From Arcobacter arenosus (GTDB lineage Bacteria; Campylobacterota; Campylobacteria; Campylobacterales; Arcobacteraceae): a DNA stretch of 64,000 bases. The position numbers and the translations under genes are program-made. Positions 33,950 to 41,169 of this stretch are shown piece after piece; within the stretch, counting starts at the first letter, position 1, and the number at the start of each line of letters is the position of its first letter. The notes beneath the pieces are model-generated. The model saw nothing but the letters and a program-made list of their open reading frames with translations. It was not told where the DNA came from and did not search any database. The DNA lies in the NCBI RefSeq assembly GCF_005771535.1, contig NZ_VANU01000001.1, forward strand, positions 744,001 to 808,000, given 5' to 3'.

Positions 33950-34627
33950 CTACATAAAATCTAAAGTTAATACCAAACGCTTTTCATTAGTTATCAATTC
34001 TGGTGAACGGTGTACTAAGCCTGCATTTTCATTACCTTCCCAACGGGTACCTTTAATCAATGCAACATCGCCACAATCTAATTGTTGAATATCACTTTCA
34101 CTTTGATAAAGCCCAGATTCACAATCCGGTAAGCCGTTACAATCCCATCCCAATTTTGTTTGATCAACTAAGTCATGAGGTAGCCATTCTGTAGCCATAC
34201 CTTGATAGGTCGTCACAAGACGACAAGGTACTTTGTCCACATGAAACTTAGGGCACATCGCTTTATCTAAAACTTTCAAACGCATACCTACTTCTTTAAG
34301 TTCAAATAAATAACAAAACATATCCACAAGCTCAGCAATATCTTCGCTAAGCTCGGTCATTTTGTTAGCAAAAGATTCGCTAACACGTGCAAATGCATCT
34401 TGTGGTGTTAATATCATTTCCTTTTTAAAAGTAGGATTCAATGATAAAAACTCTTTTACCGAATATTCCAAAGTATCAGATTTCTCACGTCGCCAAATGG
34501 CTATATTAGTCTCTGCCTGATAGATATCACTCAAAACTGTTGGCTGTTTATCCTGAGACATATGTCGAGACATATTTCCCTCTTGAGCCCATTTTTCAGC
34601 AAGAGTAAAATTTTTTTCATTCATCAT
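33950..34627 (-). CDS. DUF1826 family protein, compositionally foreign
   Basis: About 225 aa with the DUF1826 look ('TNIAIWRRE', 'CRLVTTYQGMATEWLPHDLVD', 'GDVALIKGTRWEGNENAGLVHRSPE'). DUF1826 genes often sit with zinc-starvation genes in gammaproteobacteria; function unknown. Codon use (CGT, ACC, GGT, more G/C thirds) and a visibly higher G+C than its neighbours point to transfer from outside the lineage. ATG 34627 follows AAAGGAG by 6 bases; the longer GTG frame is rejected. It ends next to the zinc ABC operon. Confidence 0.75.
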   Translation of the reverse strand: MMNEKNFTLAEKWAQEGNMSRHMSQDKQPTVLSDIYQAETNIAIWRREKSDTLEYSVKEFLSLNPTFKKEMILTPQDAFARVSESFANKMTELSEDIAELVDMFCYLFELKEVGMRLKVLDKAMCPKFHVDKVPCRLVTTYQGMATEWLPHDLVDQTKLGWDCNGLPDCESGLYQSESDIQQLDCGDVALIKGTRWEGNENAGLVHRSPELITNEKRLVLTLDFM

Positions 34628-34680
34628 TATTTTCTCCTTTATCACTTATTGAAGTATAATGTGCGTTGGATTTAATAGTA

Positions 34681-34944
34681 TTAATGTTCATGTTCATCAA
34701 TCATATTCCTTATTTTTTTATACATATCTCTTGCATCATTATTAGATAATTTCTTTTCTTCAATAAGTTTTAAAATTTGATTTAATTCTTCTAAAAAAGA
34801 TTCAACATCTTTCTTTGCTTCAATAATCTCTTTTTCTTCATTTCCCTTATTAATCTCTTCATTTAATTCATTTAAAAAAGCTTGTGATTCTGGTAGCATT
34901 ACATTAAATATTATACTTTCTAATTCTTTTTTTATTTCTTCCAT
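34681..34944 (-). CDS. Small coiled-coil protein
   Basis: An 87-aa, highly charged, helical protein (Glu and Lys in heptad-like spacing, 'FLEELNQILKLIEEKKLSNNDARDMYKKI') ending 'DEHEH'. No family recognised and no membrane segment. It follows the DksA-like gene by 26 bp on the same strand. Confidence 0.6.
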   Translation of the reverse strand: MEEIKKELESIIFNVMLPESQAFLNELNEEINKGNEEKEIIEAKKDVESFLEELNQILKLIEEKKLSNNDARDMYKKIRNMIDEHEH

Positions 34945-34970
34945 TTTTTCCTATTCTTCTATTTTTTAAT

Positions 34971-35330
34971 CTATGAGTTTTGCTCTTTTTCAAAAGCAGT
35001 TCTACATTCAATACAATATCTTGCATGGGGCTTAGCCCTGAGCCTTTTTAAGCCTACTGGATCATCACACATTTCACAAATATCATAAGTACCGTTTTCA
35101 ATCTTTTTTAAAGCATGTTCAATCTCTCTTAACTCTTCAATTTGCTTTTCTCTTAAAAGACTCAGATTGTATGTATCAGAAGATATTTCTGCAATATCAA
35201 CTTCATCACCTTTTGTATCACTATGAAGTTCTTTAATAAATTTTTGGCTTATTGTGGATTCTTGAAACAATTTTTGTTTTTTATGCAAAAGTTTGTTTTT
35301 TAATTCTTCTATATGTTCTTTTTTTAACAT
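34971..35330 (-). CDS. DksA/TraR-type zinc-finger protein
   Basis: A 119-aa protein: an N-terminal coiled-coil and a C-terminal C4 zinc finger 'CEMCDDPVGLKRLRAKPHARYCIECRTAFE' (Cys-X2-Cys ... Cys-X2-Cys, here within about 25 residues). This matches canonical DksA/TraR, which binds the RNA polymerase secondary channel. The four Cys are kept, so it is not the zinc-free DksA2 seen in some Zur regulons. It sits downstream of ribA and the zinc transporter genes. Confidence 0.8.
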   Translation of the reverse strand: MLKKEHIEELKNKLLHKKQKLFQESTISQKFIKELHSDTKGDEVDIAEISSDTYNLSLLREKQIEELREIEHALKKIENGTYDICEMCDDPVGLKRLRAKPHARYCIECRTAFEKEQNS

Positions 35331-35352
35331 ACTATTATCCTTTATCCTTAAT

Positions 35353-35952
35353 TTAAAGTAGATGACCTAATTGATCTTTTTTTGTTTTTAAATAGTTTTC
35401 ATTAAATTTATTTGTTTGTGTAATTGCTGGGATTCTTTCAACAATTTCAATTCCAGTTTTTTCAAAAAAATTGATTTTTCTTGGATTATTTGTAATTAGC
35501 CTCATCTTCTTTAAACCTAAATCTTTTAGAATATATTCTACTGCACTATAATCTCTTTCATCCTCTTGAAACCCAAGTTTTAAATTTGCTTCTACTGTAT
35601 CATACCCTTGGTCTTGTAAGTTATAGGCATTTATTTTATTTACTAAACCTATATTTCTTCCTTCTTGTCTGTGGTAAACAACTAAACCACCCTCTTTTGA
35701 AATAAGTTTTAAGGCTAAATCAAGTTGATTACTGCAATCACATTTTAAACTGCCAATTGCATCTCCTGTCAAACACTCACTATGTACCCTAACCAACGGC
35801 TCTTCTATATCTTTAAAATTCTTACTCATAATTGCAAGATGCTCTTGAAAGCCATCTTTATAAGCTTTTACATCAAATGTTCCATATCTAGTTGGAAGAT
35901 TTGCAATTTTTGACTCAATTATTTTATTTATATTTTCTTTTTTCATATTCAT
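35353..35952 (-). CDS. ribA: GTP cyclohydrolase II (stand-alone RibA)
   Basis: A 199-aa enzyme that opens the GTP ring for riboflavin synthesis. The zinc motif 'HSECLTGDAIGSLKCDCSNQL' (Cys-X10-Cys-X-Cys) and 'VYHRQEGRNIGLVNKINAYNLQDQG' identify it. ATG 35952 has AAAGGA upstream and overlaps the znuB stop (ATGA), so it is co-translated with the zinc transporter. That neighbour is unusual for ribA and suggests a zinc-regulated copy. Confidence 0.88.
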   Translation of the reverse strand: MNMKKENINKIIESKIANLPTRYGTFDVKAYKDGFQEHLAIMSKNFKDIEEPLVRVHSECLTGDAIGSLKCDCSNQLDLALKLISKEGGLVVYHRQEGRNIGLVNKINAYNLQDQGYDTVEANLKLGFQEDERDYSAVEYILKDLGLKKMRLITNNPRKINFFEKTGIEIVERIPAITQTNKFNENYLKTKKDQLGHLL

Positions 35953-36752
35953 CTTTTTATTCCTTTGTAAATAAAAACCATTAATGCACAAATTGAACTA
36001 GCCATAATAATTGATGGCCCTGAACTTAAATCATATTGATAAGAAATACTTAGTCCAATTATTGTAAACAATATAGAAAGTAATCCAGATACTATCATCA
36101 TAGATATCAAACTTCTACAAAAAAATCCTGAGATGTAAATAGGAATTGTAAGTAGTGCGATTACTAAAATTAAGCCTACAACTTTTATGGAAATAACAAT
36201 AGTCAAACTTGATAAAATCAAAATAAGTGTATAAAAAAATCTTGTTTTTATACCCCTTAAATTTGCATATTCACTATCATAGGATACAGCTAAAATATCC
36301 CTGTAAAAAATTGCTACGATTAAAGAAATAGAAAATAAAAGTGCTCCCATGTAATATATATCTTCATTATTAACAGCAAGTAGTGAACCAAATAGATAAC
36401 TCATTAAATCTGTTTGGTACCCTGGAGTTAAATCAACCAGTAAAATACCAAAGGACATTCCAACTGCCCAAATAAGACCTATCATAATATCAAGATTTTC
36501 TCTATTTTTATAACTAGCTAAGGCGATTATAATTGCAACAAAAATACAAAAAACTGAAGTTGTTAAAAGCATAGGGAGCGAAAAAAACATGGCTAGTCCA
36601 ATTCCACCATATGCACTATGGGCAATTCCCCCTGAAAGGAATACCATTTTATTTACAACAACTAATGTGCCTATTATTGCAGTGATTGCACTTACAATAA
36701 TTCCCGCTAATAAAGCATTTTGAATAAATTCATATGAAAGTATCTCTAGCAT
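35949..36752 (-). CDS. znuB: Zinc/manganese-type ABC transporter permease
   Basis: About 267 aa with eight or nine helices of the ABC-3 family ('GGIAHSAYGGIGLAMF', 'DLTPGYQTDLMSYLFGSLL', 'VSIKVVGLILVIALLTIP'). ATG 36752 follows AGGA by 8 bases and overlaps the znuC stop. With ZnuC it imports a divalent metal, most likely zinc; the binding protein gene (znuA) is not in this window. Confidence 0.85.
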   Translation of the reverse strand: MLEILSYEFIQNALLAGIIVSAITAIIGTLVVVNKMVFLSGGIAHSAYGGIGLAMFFSLPMLLTTSVFCIFVAIIIALASYKNRENLDIMIGLIWAVGMSFGILLVDLTPGYQTDLMSYLFGSLLAVNNEDIYYMGALLFSISLIVAIFYRDILAVSYDSEYANLRGIKTRFFYTLILILSSLTIVISIKVVGLILVIALLTIPIYISGFFCRSLISMMIVSGLLSILFTIIGLSISYQYDLSSGPSIIMASSICALMVFIYKGIKR

Positions 36753-37495
36753 CTGCATTTTCCTAACATCTCTAAAAGTTCAATTTCACAAACATGAGAA
36801 TCAATAGATTTAAACTCATCTTTCATTTTGCTCAAGTCATGTTGAGTCATTTTTTTATTTATATAAAAAGCTTTTGAGGCATATTTTAAAATCACAGAAA
36901 TATCATGACTTACAACAATTATTGGTATCTTTTTATTAAGTTCTTGAAGTGTTAAATAAACTTGTTCACACCCATTTATATCTATATTTGAAGTTGGCTC
37001 ATCCAAAAGTAAAATTTTAGGATTAGAGAAAAGTGCCCTTGCTATTAAAACTCTTTGCCTTTGTCCCCCTGAAAGATTTGATATTCTATTATTAGCAAAA
37101 TCTTCCATTGAAACTTTTTTTAAAACCTCTAAAGCCTTTTGTTTTTCATCTTTTTTATAACCAAACATCCTTTTAATAAAACTATTTTGTCCCATCATTA
37201 CAACTTCTAAAACAGTGATTGGGAATTTTAAATTTACATTTGTATTTTGAGGAACATATCCAATATTTTGTATTTCTTCTAAATGATTTTTTCCAAAAAC
37301 TTTTATAAAACCATTTTGAAGTTTATTTATTCCTAAAATAAGTTTTAATAAAGTAGATTTACCTCCACCATTTGGTCCAATAATAGTTAAAAAGTCATTT
37401 TTTTCAATAGTAAAATTTATATCTTCTAAAACTTTTTGTTTTTCATAGGAAAAATTTAAGTTTTTTACTTCAATTATATTTTTTTGAAATTGCAT
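36746..37495 (-). CDS. znuC: Zinc/manganese-type ABC transporter ATP-binding protein
   Basis: A 249-aa ATPase: Walker A 'GPNGGGKSTLL', signature 'LSGGQRQRVLIARAL', Walker B 'ILLLDEPTSNID' and the switch His in 'VVSHDISV'. The short C-terminal tail has His and Cys residues ('SHVCEIELLEMLGKCRC') that could touch metal. First gene of the operon, preceded by AAAGGA and by twin operators. Confidence 0.88.
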   Translation of the reverse strand: MQFQKNIIEVKNLNFSYEKQKVLEDINFTIEKNDFLTIIGPNGGGKSTLLKLILGINKLQNGFIKVFGKNHLEEIQNIGYVPQNTNVNLKFPITVLEVVMMGQNSFIKRMFGYKKDEKQKALEVLKKVSMEDFANNRISNLSGGQRQRVLIARALFSNPKILLLDEPTSNIDINGCEQVYLTLQELNKKIPIIVVSHDISVILKYASKAFYINKKMTQHDLSKMKDEFKSIDSHVCEIELLEMLGKCRC

Positions 37496-37522
37496 TAAAA
37501 ACTTATCCTTTGTTAATAATTA

Positions 37523-37582
37523 TGCAACTTAATTGCAATTTGGAATTTTATCAGATAAATATTAAGTGCAACTTAGTTGCAA
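37523..37582 (-). promoter_or_regulatory. Twin 16-bp operators and promoter of the znuCB-ribA operon
   Basis: TGCAACTTAATTGCAA (37523-37538) and TGCAACTTAGTTGCAA (37567-37582) differ at one base and are 44 bp apart, about four helical turns. They have the palindromic form of Fur-family operators. Between them, minus strand, lies an extended -10 (TGATAAAAT), so one site would cover the -35 side and the other the start region. Repression by a Zur-like protein is the likely logic. Confidence 0.7.
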
Positions 37583-37750
37583 ATATGAGTTTTTTTGTAT
37601 TGTTATTTTTAAGTTTAGAATGGTTTACTTTGAAATCACTGAGTTATAAGGATTTTTCTAATATAAATATTACATCTTATTGAGCAATTTTATTTTCTTG
37701 TCTCTTCAATCATATTTTTAGATATATTAAAATGACATAAATGAGATTTA
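37583..37750. other. Intergenic stretch without a recognised gene
   Basis: About 170 bp upstream of the znu operators and downstream of the radical SAM gene. It is AT-rich and has a few weak -10-like boxes (for example around 37668). I see no ORF or clear hairpin. Confidence 0.4.
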
Positions 37751-39010
37751 TTATTTATTTTGATTTATTTTATTCATATAACTCATCTTCATAAACTCTT
37801 CCATTTGATTATTGCTTGAGTATTCATATCCAAAGCACTCTTTCCATAAACTTTGGTCTTCCATACAAAGATAAAAATACACATCTTTATGCCAAGGCTT
37901 AAAAGCTTCATAAGCTGACTTAAACATCTCTCTTTTTATCTCAAGGGGATATGATTGTTTTCCATTCGCATCAGATAAAGGCATTTGAAGAATCTTTGAT
38001 TTGAAGTTTCTACTTCTAATCTTATTTATAACGGGTTTAATAAAAGTTAAAGTTCCAAAAGAAACCAAAGCAACTTTTTTAGCATCAAAGGTATTAATTA
38101 ATCTTTTATAAACCTCTTCATACTCAGTTAAATAGTTTTCATAATGAACAATTGGATGAAAATGAAAACCAACTAAAATTCCTTTTTCACTAACTTTTTT
38201 AGCTGCTTGAATTCTTTGATCTAAAGATGCTGCTAAATGTTCCTCATTTTCAATTATTGTTGGGGTATTTAAAGACCAAGTACAAATTATATTTTTAGGT
38301 ACTTCGTTTTCTAAAAAATACTTTATATTATTTGATTTTGTTTTAAACTCTAAAATTACATTAGGCCATTTTTTAGCAAAATCAAAAAGAGCATCTAAAA
38401 TACCCTCTTTATTTCCCCACATCAAAGAATCTGAACTTTGTCCTGTACCTATATGATAAGTTTCATTGGAATCTAAAACAATATTCTCAAGATTTTTTTT
38501 AAAATTTTTATCAAACCCTATTTTATCTTCATTATAAAAACTTTGAATAGAACAATATGAACAATCAAAACCACAAGATTGAACAGCATCTAAAGTTAAA
38601 AGATTACAACACCTAGTCCCAGGACTAGCAACAGGACATGAACCAAAACCAGTTTTTTCACCCTCAAACTTAGTAAATGAAAACTTTCGTATATCATCTT
38701 TATATAACTCTTTTGAAAACTTTGAGTATGAGTTTGGTTTATTTCTTAATTCCTGCCATTTATTTCTAATATCATTAAAAGCAGCTTTTCTATTTGGATA
38801 TTCATCCTTAAAAAGTTTTGTTATATCTTCTTCATGCCACATTCTAAAATCAATTGCAAAATCAATTAGTTGTTTTAATTCTTGGAAAGAAAACTCATAT
38901 AAAAAAGCTTTTTCTTCTATAAACTGTCTTTCTTCTTTTGAAAGTTTCTCAAAATTTGTTTTAGATATAGAAGATTCAAATTTTTCCAAATAGTTAAGGG
39001 GTGAACTCAT
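37751..39010 (-). CDS. Spore-photoproduct-lyase-like radical SAM protein
   Basis: About 419 aa. The radical SAM cluster is 'SCGFDCSYCSIQSFY' (Cys-X3-Cys-X2-Cys), preceded by 'SPGTRCCNLLTLDAVQ', as in the SPL family, which repairs UV dimers in spores or acts on unknown substrates in non-sporulating bacteria. Spores are not expected here, so the real substrate is open. ATG 39010 overlaps the nucleosidase stop (ATGA), making the two genes a coupled pair. Confidence 0.8.
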   Translation of the reverse strand: MSSPLNYLEKFESSISKTNFEKLSKEERQFIEEKAFLYEFSFQELKQLIDFAIDFRMWHEEDITKLFKDEYPNRKAAFNDIRNKWQELRNKPNSYSKFSKELYKDDIRKFSFTKFEGEKTGFGSCPVASPGTRCCNLLTLDAVQSCGFDCSYCSIQSFYNEDKIGFDKNFKKNLENIVLDSNETYHIGTGQSSDSLMWGNKEGILDALFDFAKKWPNVILEFKTKSNNIKYFLENEVPKNIICTWSLNTPTIIENEEHLAASLDQRIQAAKKVSEKGILVGFHFHPIVHYENYLTEYEEVYKRLINTFDAKKVALVSFGTLTFIKPVINKIRSRNFKSKILQMPLSDANGKQSYPLEIKREMFKSAYEAFKPWHKDVYFYLCMEDQSLWKECFGYEYSSNNQMEEFMKMSYMNKINQNK

Positions 39011-39543
39011 AAAAACAATTTCCATTTCTCTTTATTTTTTTCAATCAATTCAATCACAAAAGATTTCTTAGGAATTGTTGCATCTAAATAATCTGAAACA
39101 ATTTTAAAACTATAAACTTCTTTTGTATATTCTTTTGCTTTCTCTAAAAAATATTTAGCTTCCATATCCACAAGCACAGTTTGTAACTCTTCATCAGTTT
39201 CGAGGGGTTTCTCAACAGTGGTAATAGGAGCAAAATTTATATTTGGTAGAAGTCTATTTATACAAAAAAAAGTTCCTATTTTAATAGATGAATCACTACA
39301 TCCAGCAATTCCTATATTTATCGCCTTTTGTATTTCATAATTTTGATATATAAAATCCATAGATTTAAGTGTGTTTTCTTTTCCTATTCCAGATACTATT
39401 AATATATATTTATTATCTTCATCAAAAAAAAGTTTATTACCCTTTGGTAAATTCTCAATTGTTGTATCTTGTTTTAGTTTTAGGAAGTTAATTAAGCTTT
39501 GTGCTTCGCAAAGAAGTGCAGTGTGTATAAATGTCTTAGACAT
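39007..39543 (-). CDS. Short nucleoside phosphorylase/nucleosidase-like protein
   Basis: A 178-aa member of the PNP/MTA-SAH nucleosidase fold: 'HTALLCEAQSLINFL', 'LIVSGIGKENTLKSM', 'AINIGIAGCSDSSIKIG', 'VDMEAKYFLEKAKEY' (the ribose-binding Met-Glu segment). It is about 50 residues shorter than typical MTAN, so activity needs testing. It is translationally coupled to a radical SAM gene, which suggests removal of 5'-deoxyadenosine; that is inference. Confidence 0.7.
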   Translation of the reverse strand: MSKTFIHTALLCEAQSLINFLKLKQDTTIENLPKGNKLFFDEDNKYILIVSGIGKENTLKSMDFIYQNYEIQKAINIGIAGCSDSSIKIGTFFCINRLLPNINFAPITTVEKPLETDEELQTVLVDMEAKYFLEKAKEYTKEVYSFKIVSDYLDATIPKKSFVIELIEKNKEKWKLFL

Positions 39544-39585
39544 GGAAGTAAAACTAAGACCTTAGTCTTAGTTTTTAAGCTTTTA

Positions 39586-39942
39586 TTATTTTCTAAGCTC
39601 TTTAATTTTAGCTTTTTTACCAGTAAGACCTCTTAGGTAATGTAATTTAGCTCTTCTTACTCTACCTCTTCTTACTACTTCAAAAGATTTTAATGACTCA
39701 GAGTATAGTGGGAAAATTCTTTCAACACCAACTGAGTTAGCTCCGATTTTTCTTACTGTAAATGTAGCGTCAATACCATTTCCGCTTCTAGCAATTACAA
39801 CACCTTCGAAAGTCTGAACTCTTTTTTTCTCACCTTCTTTAATCTCAACACCAAGTCTAACAGTATCCCCTGCTCTAAACTGAGGAATCTCTTTTTCTGC
39901 AATTTGCGCTGCTTCAAAGCTCGCAATATATCTATTTTTCAT
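39586..39942 (-). CDS. rplS: 50S ribosomal protein L19
   Basis: 118 aa with '[29 protein letters not shown]' (in two strands) and the C-terminal '[23 protein letters not shown]'. ATG 39942 follows AAAGGGAAAT; the longer frame to 39993 is rejected. It follows trmD, the usual order. Confidence 0.95.
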   Translation of the reverse strand: MKNRYIASFEAAQIAEKEIPQFRAGDTVRLGVEIKEGEKKRVQTFEGVVIARSGNGIDATFTVRKIGANSVGVERIFPLYSESLKSFEVVRRGRVRRAKLHYLRGLTGKKAKIKELRK

Positions 39943-39997
39943 TGTATTTCCCTTTGGTGAAAGTGCCCGCATTTGCAAGTTGCGGGGTATCACACTT

Positions 39998-40687
39998 CTA
40001 TTTTGTTTTTTTCTTCGTAACTAAACCTGGTCTAAAATATTTTGTTTTGCAAATAGCCAGATTATTTTTTAGGTCGGCAATTTTACTATGATTTCCCTTT
40101 AAGAATTCTTTAATTACACTTAAATTTTCAAATTTTTCAGGTTTTGTAAAAGAGGGAGCTTCTAAAAGATTATTTTCATAACTCTCCATAGTTAAAGAAT
40201 CAGCATTTCCAAGAACACCTTCTACATTTCTTGAGATTGCATCTGCCATAACCAAAGATGGGAGTTCTCCCCCTGTTAAGATAAACTCACCAATTGAAAA
40301 AACCTCATTTGCATATTTTTCTATAACCCTTTCATCTATCCCTTCATACCTTCCACTAACAAAAACAATATTTTGTTTTTTTGCAAGTCTTTTAGCATCA
40401 TTTTGTCTAAAGGGCTTTGCTGCTGCTAGTGGGAAAATAATATAAGCATCAGGATTTTTCTTTTTAACCTCATCTAAACAATCAAAAAGCGGTTGGGGTG
40501 TCATAAGCATTCCAGCACCCCCACCTACCATTTGAGCATCTACTTTTAAGTGTTTATTTTTAGTAAAGTCTCTTGGATTATAAAATTCATAACTTATAAA
40601 ATTTGCTTCAACAGCTCTTTTTAAAATTGAGTCATAAAAATATGGTTCAATTAAATTTGAGAAAAGTGTTACAAATGTAAATTTCAA
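39998..40687 (-). CDS. trmD: tRNA (guanine37-N1) methyltransferase
   Basis: 229 aa. It methylates G37 next to the anticodon, using the trefoil-knot SPOUT fold: '[19 protein letters not shown]', '[15 protein letters not shown]', '[14 protein letters not shown]', '[20 protein letters not shown]'. It is just upstream of rplS; the rpsP-rimM genes that usually precede it are not found here. Confidence 0.95.
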   Translation of the reverse strand: MKFTFVTLFSNLIEPYFYDSILKRAVEANFISYEFYNPRDFTKNKHLKVDAQMVGGGAGMLMTPQPLFDCLDEVKKKNPDAYIIFPLAAAKPFRQNDAKRLAKKQNIVFVSGRYEGIDERVIEKYANEVFSIGEFILTGGELPSLVMADAISRNVEGVLGNADSLTMESYENNLLEAPSFTKPEKFENLSVIKEFLKGNHSKIADLKNNLAICKTKYFRPGLVTKKKTK

Positions 40688-40746
40688 AATCAGCCTTATG
40701 TTTTTGCGATTTTATCTAACTTTAAATTAAGTTTAGATTTTTCTGT

Positions 40747-40752
40747 TATAAT
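40747..40752 (+). promoter_or_regulatory. Extended -10 promoter for the small Cys-rich gene
   Basis: TATAAT with an upstream TG (CTGTTATAAT) lies 35 bases before the GTG start at 40787, with GAAAGGATT as ribosome site between. Confidence 0.55.
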
Positions 40753-40786
40753 TGCGATTCCTAAAAAATTTTATGAAAGGATTGTT

Positions 40787-41116
40787 GTGAAGTCACCAAA
40801 AGGTTTTGGAAAAAAATATTTTACATTTGCTAGTATTTTAGCCCATAGTGTACAAGTAAAACTAGAATCTCAAGTAACTATTGCGAAAAAGACTTTACAA
40901 TATAGACTATCTAAAGAGATAGATGAATTAGATGAAGATCCACCGGGACTTCTTCTTTCTACTACATCTATTGTTTCAAATAAACCTTGTCATTGTGATT
41001 GTCTGTTTAAATTAAAAACAAAAATAACAGTCTCGCTTTTCAAATTTATTCCTAGATGTCCATATTATACTACTTGTTTCGCATTTAGACGAACAGGAGT
41101 ACACCCACCACAATAA
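40787..41116 (+). CDS. Small Cys-rich hypothetical protein, 109 aa
   Basis: Starts at GTG with AAGGA 5 bases upstream and a TATAAT promoter. The product has a basic N-terminus, an acidic middle ('EIDELDEDPPG') and cysteines in 'KPCHCDCLFKLK' and 'PRCPYYTTCFAF', ending 'RRTGVHPPQ'. The Cys pairs could bind metal. No family recognised. Codon use is like that of its neighbours. It precedes metE by 53 bp. Confidence 0.6.
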   Translation: MKSPKGFGKKYFTFASILAHSVQVKLESQVTIAKKTLQYRLSKEIDELDEDPPGLLLSTTSIVSNKPCHCDCLFKLKTKITVSLFKFIPRCPYYTTCFAFRRTGVHPPQ

Positions 41117-41169
41117 CTTTAATATTTAAACACATAAAACAAATCAAAATAAAATATTAAAGGATATTA

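Noticed and set aside
34971-35330. Zinc-free DksA2 as expected in a Zur regulon
   Set aside because: All four zinc-finger Cys are present, so it is a canonical C4 type.
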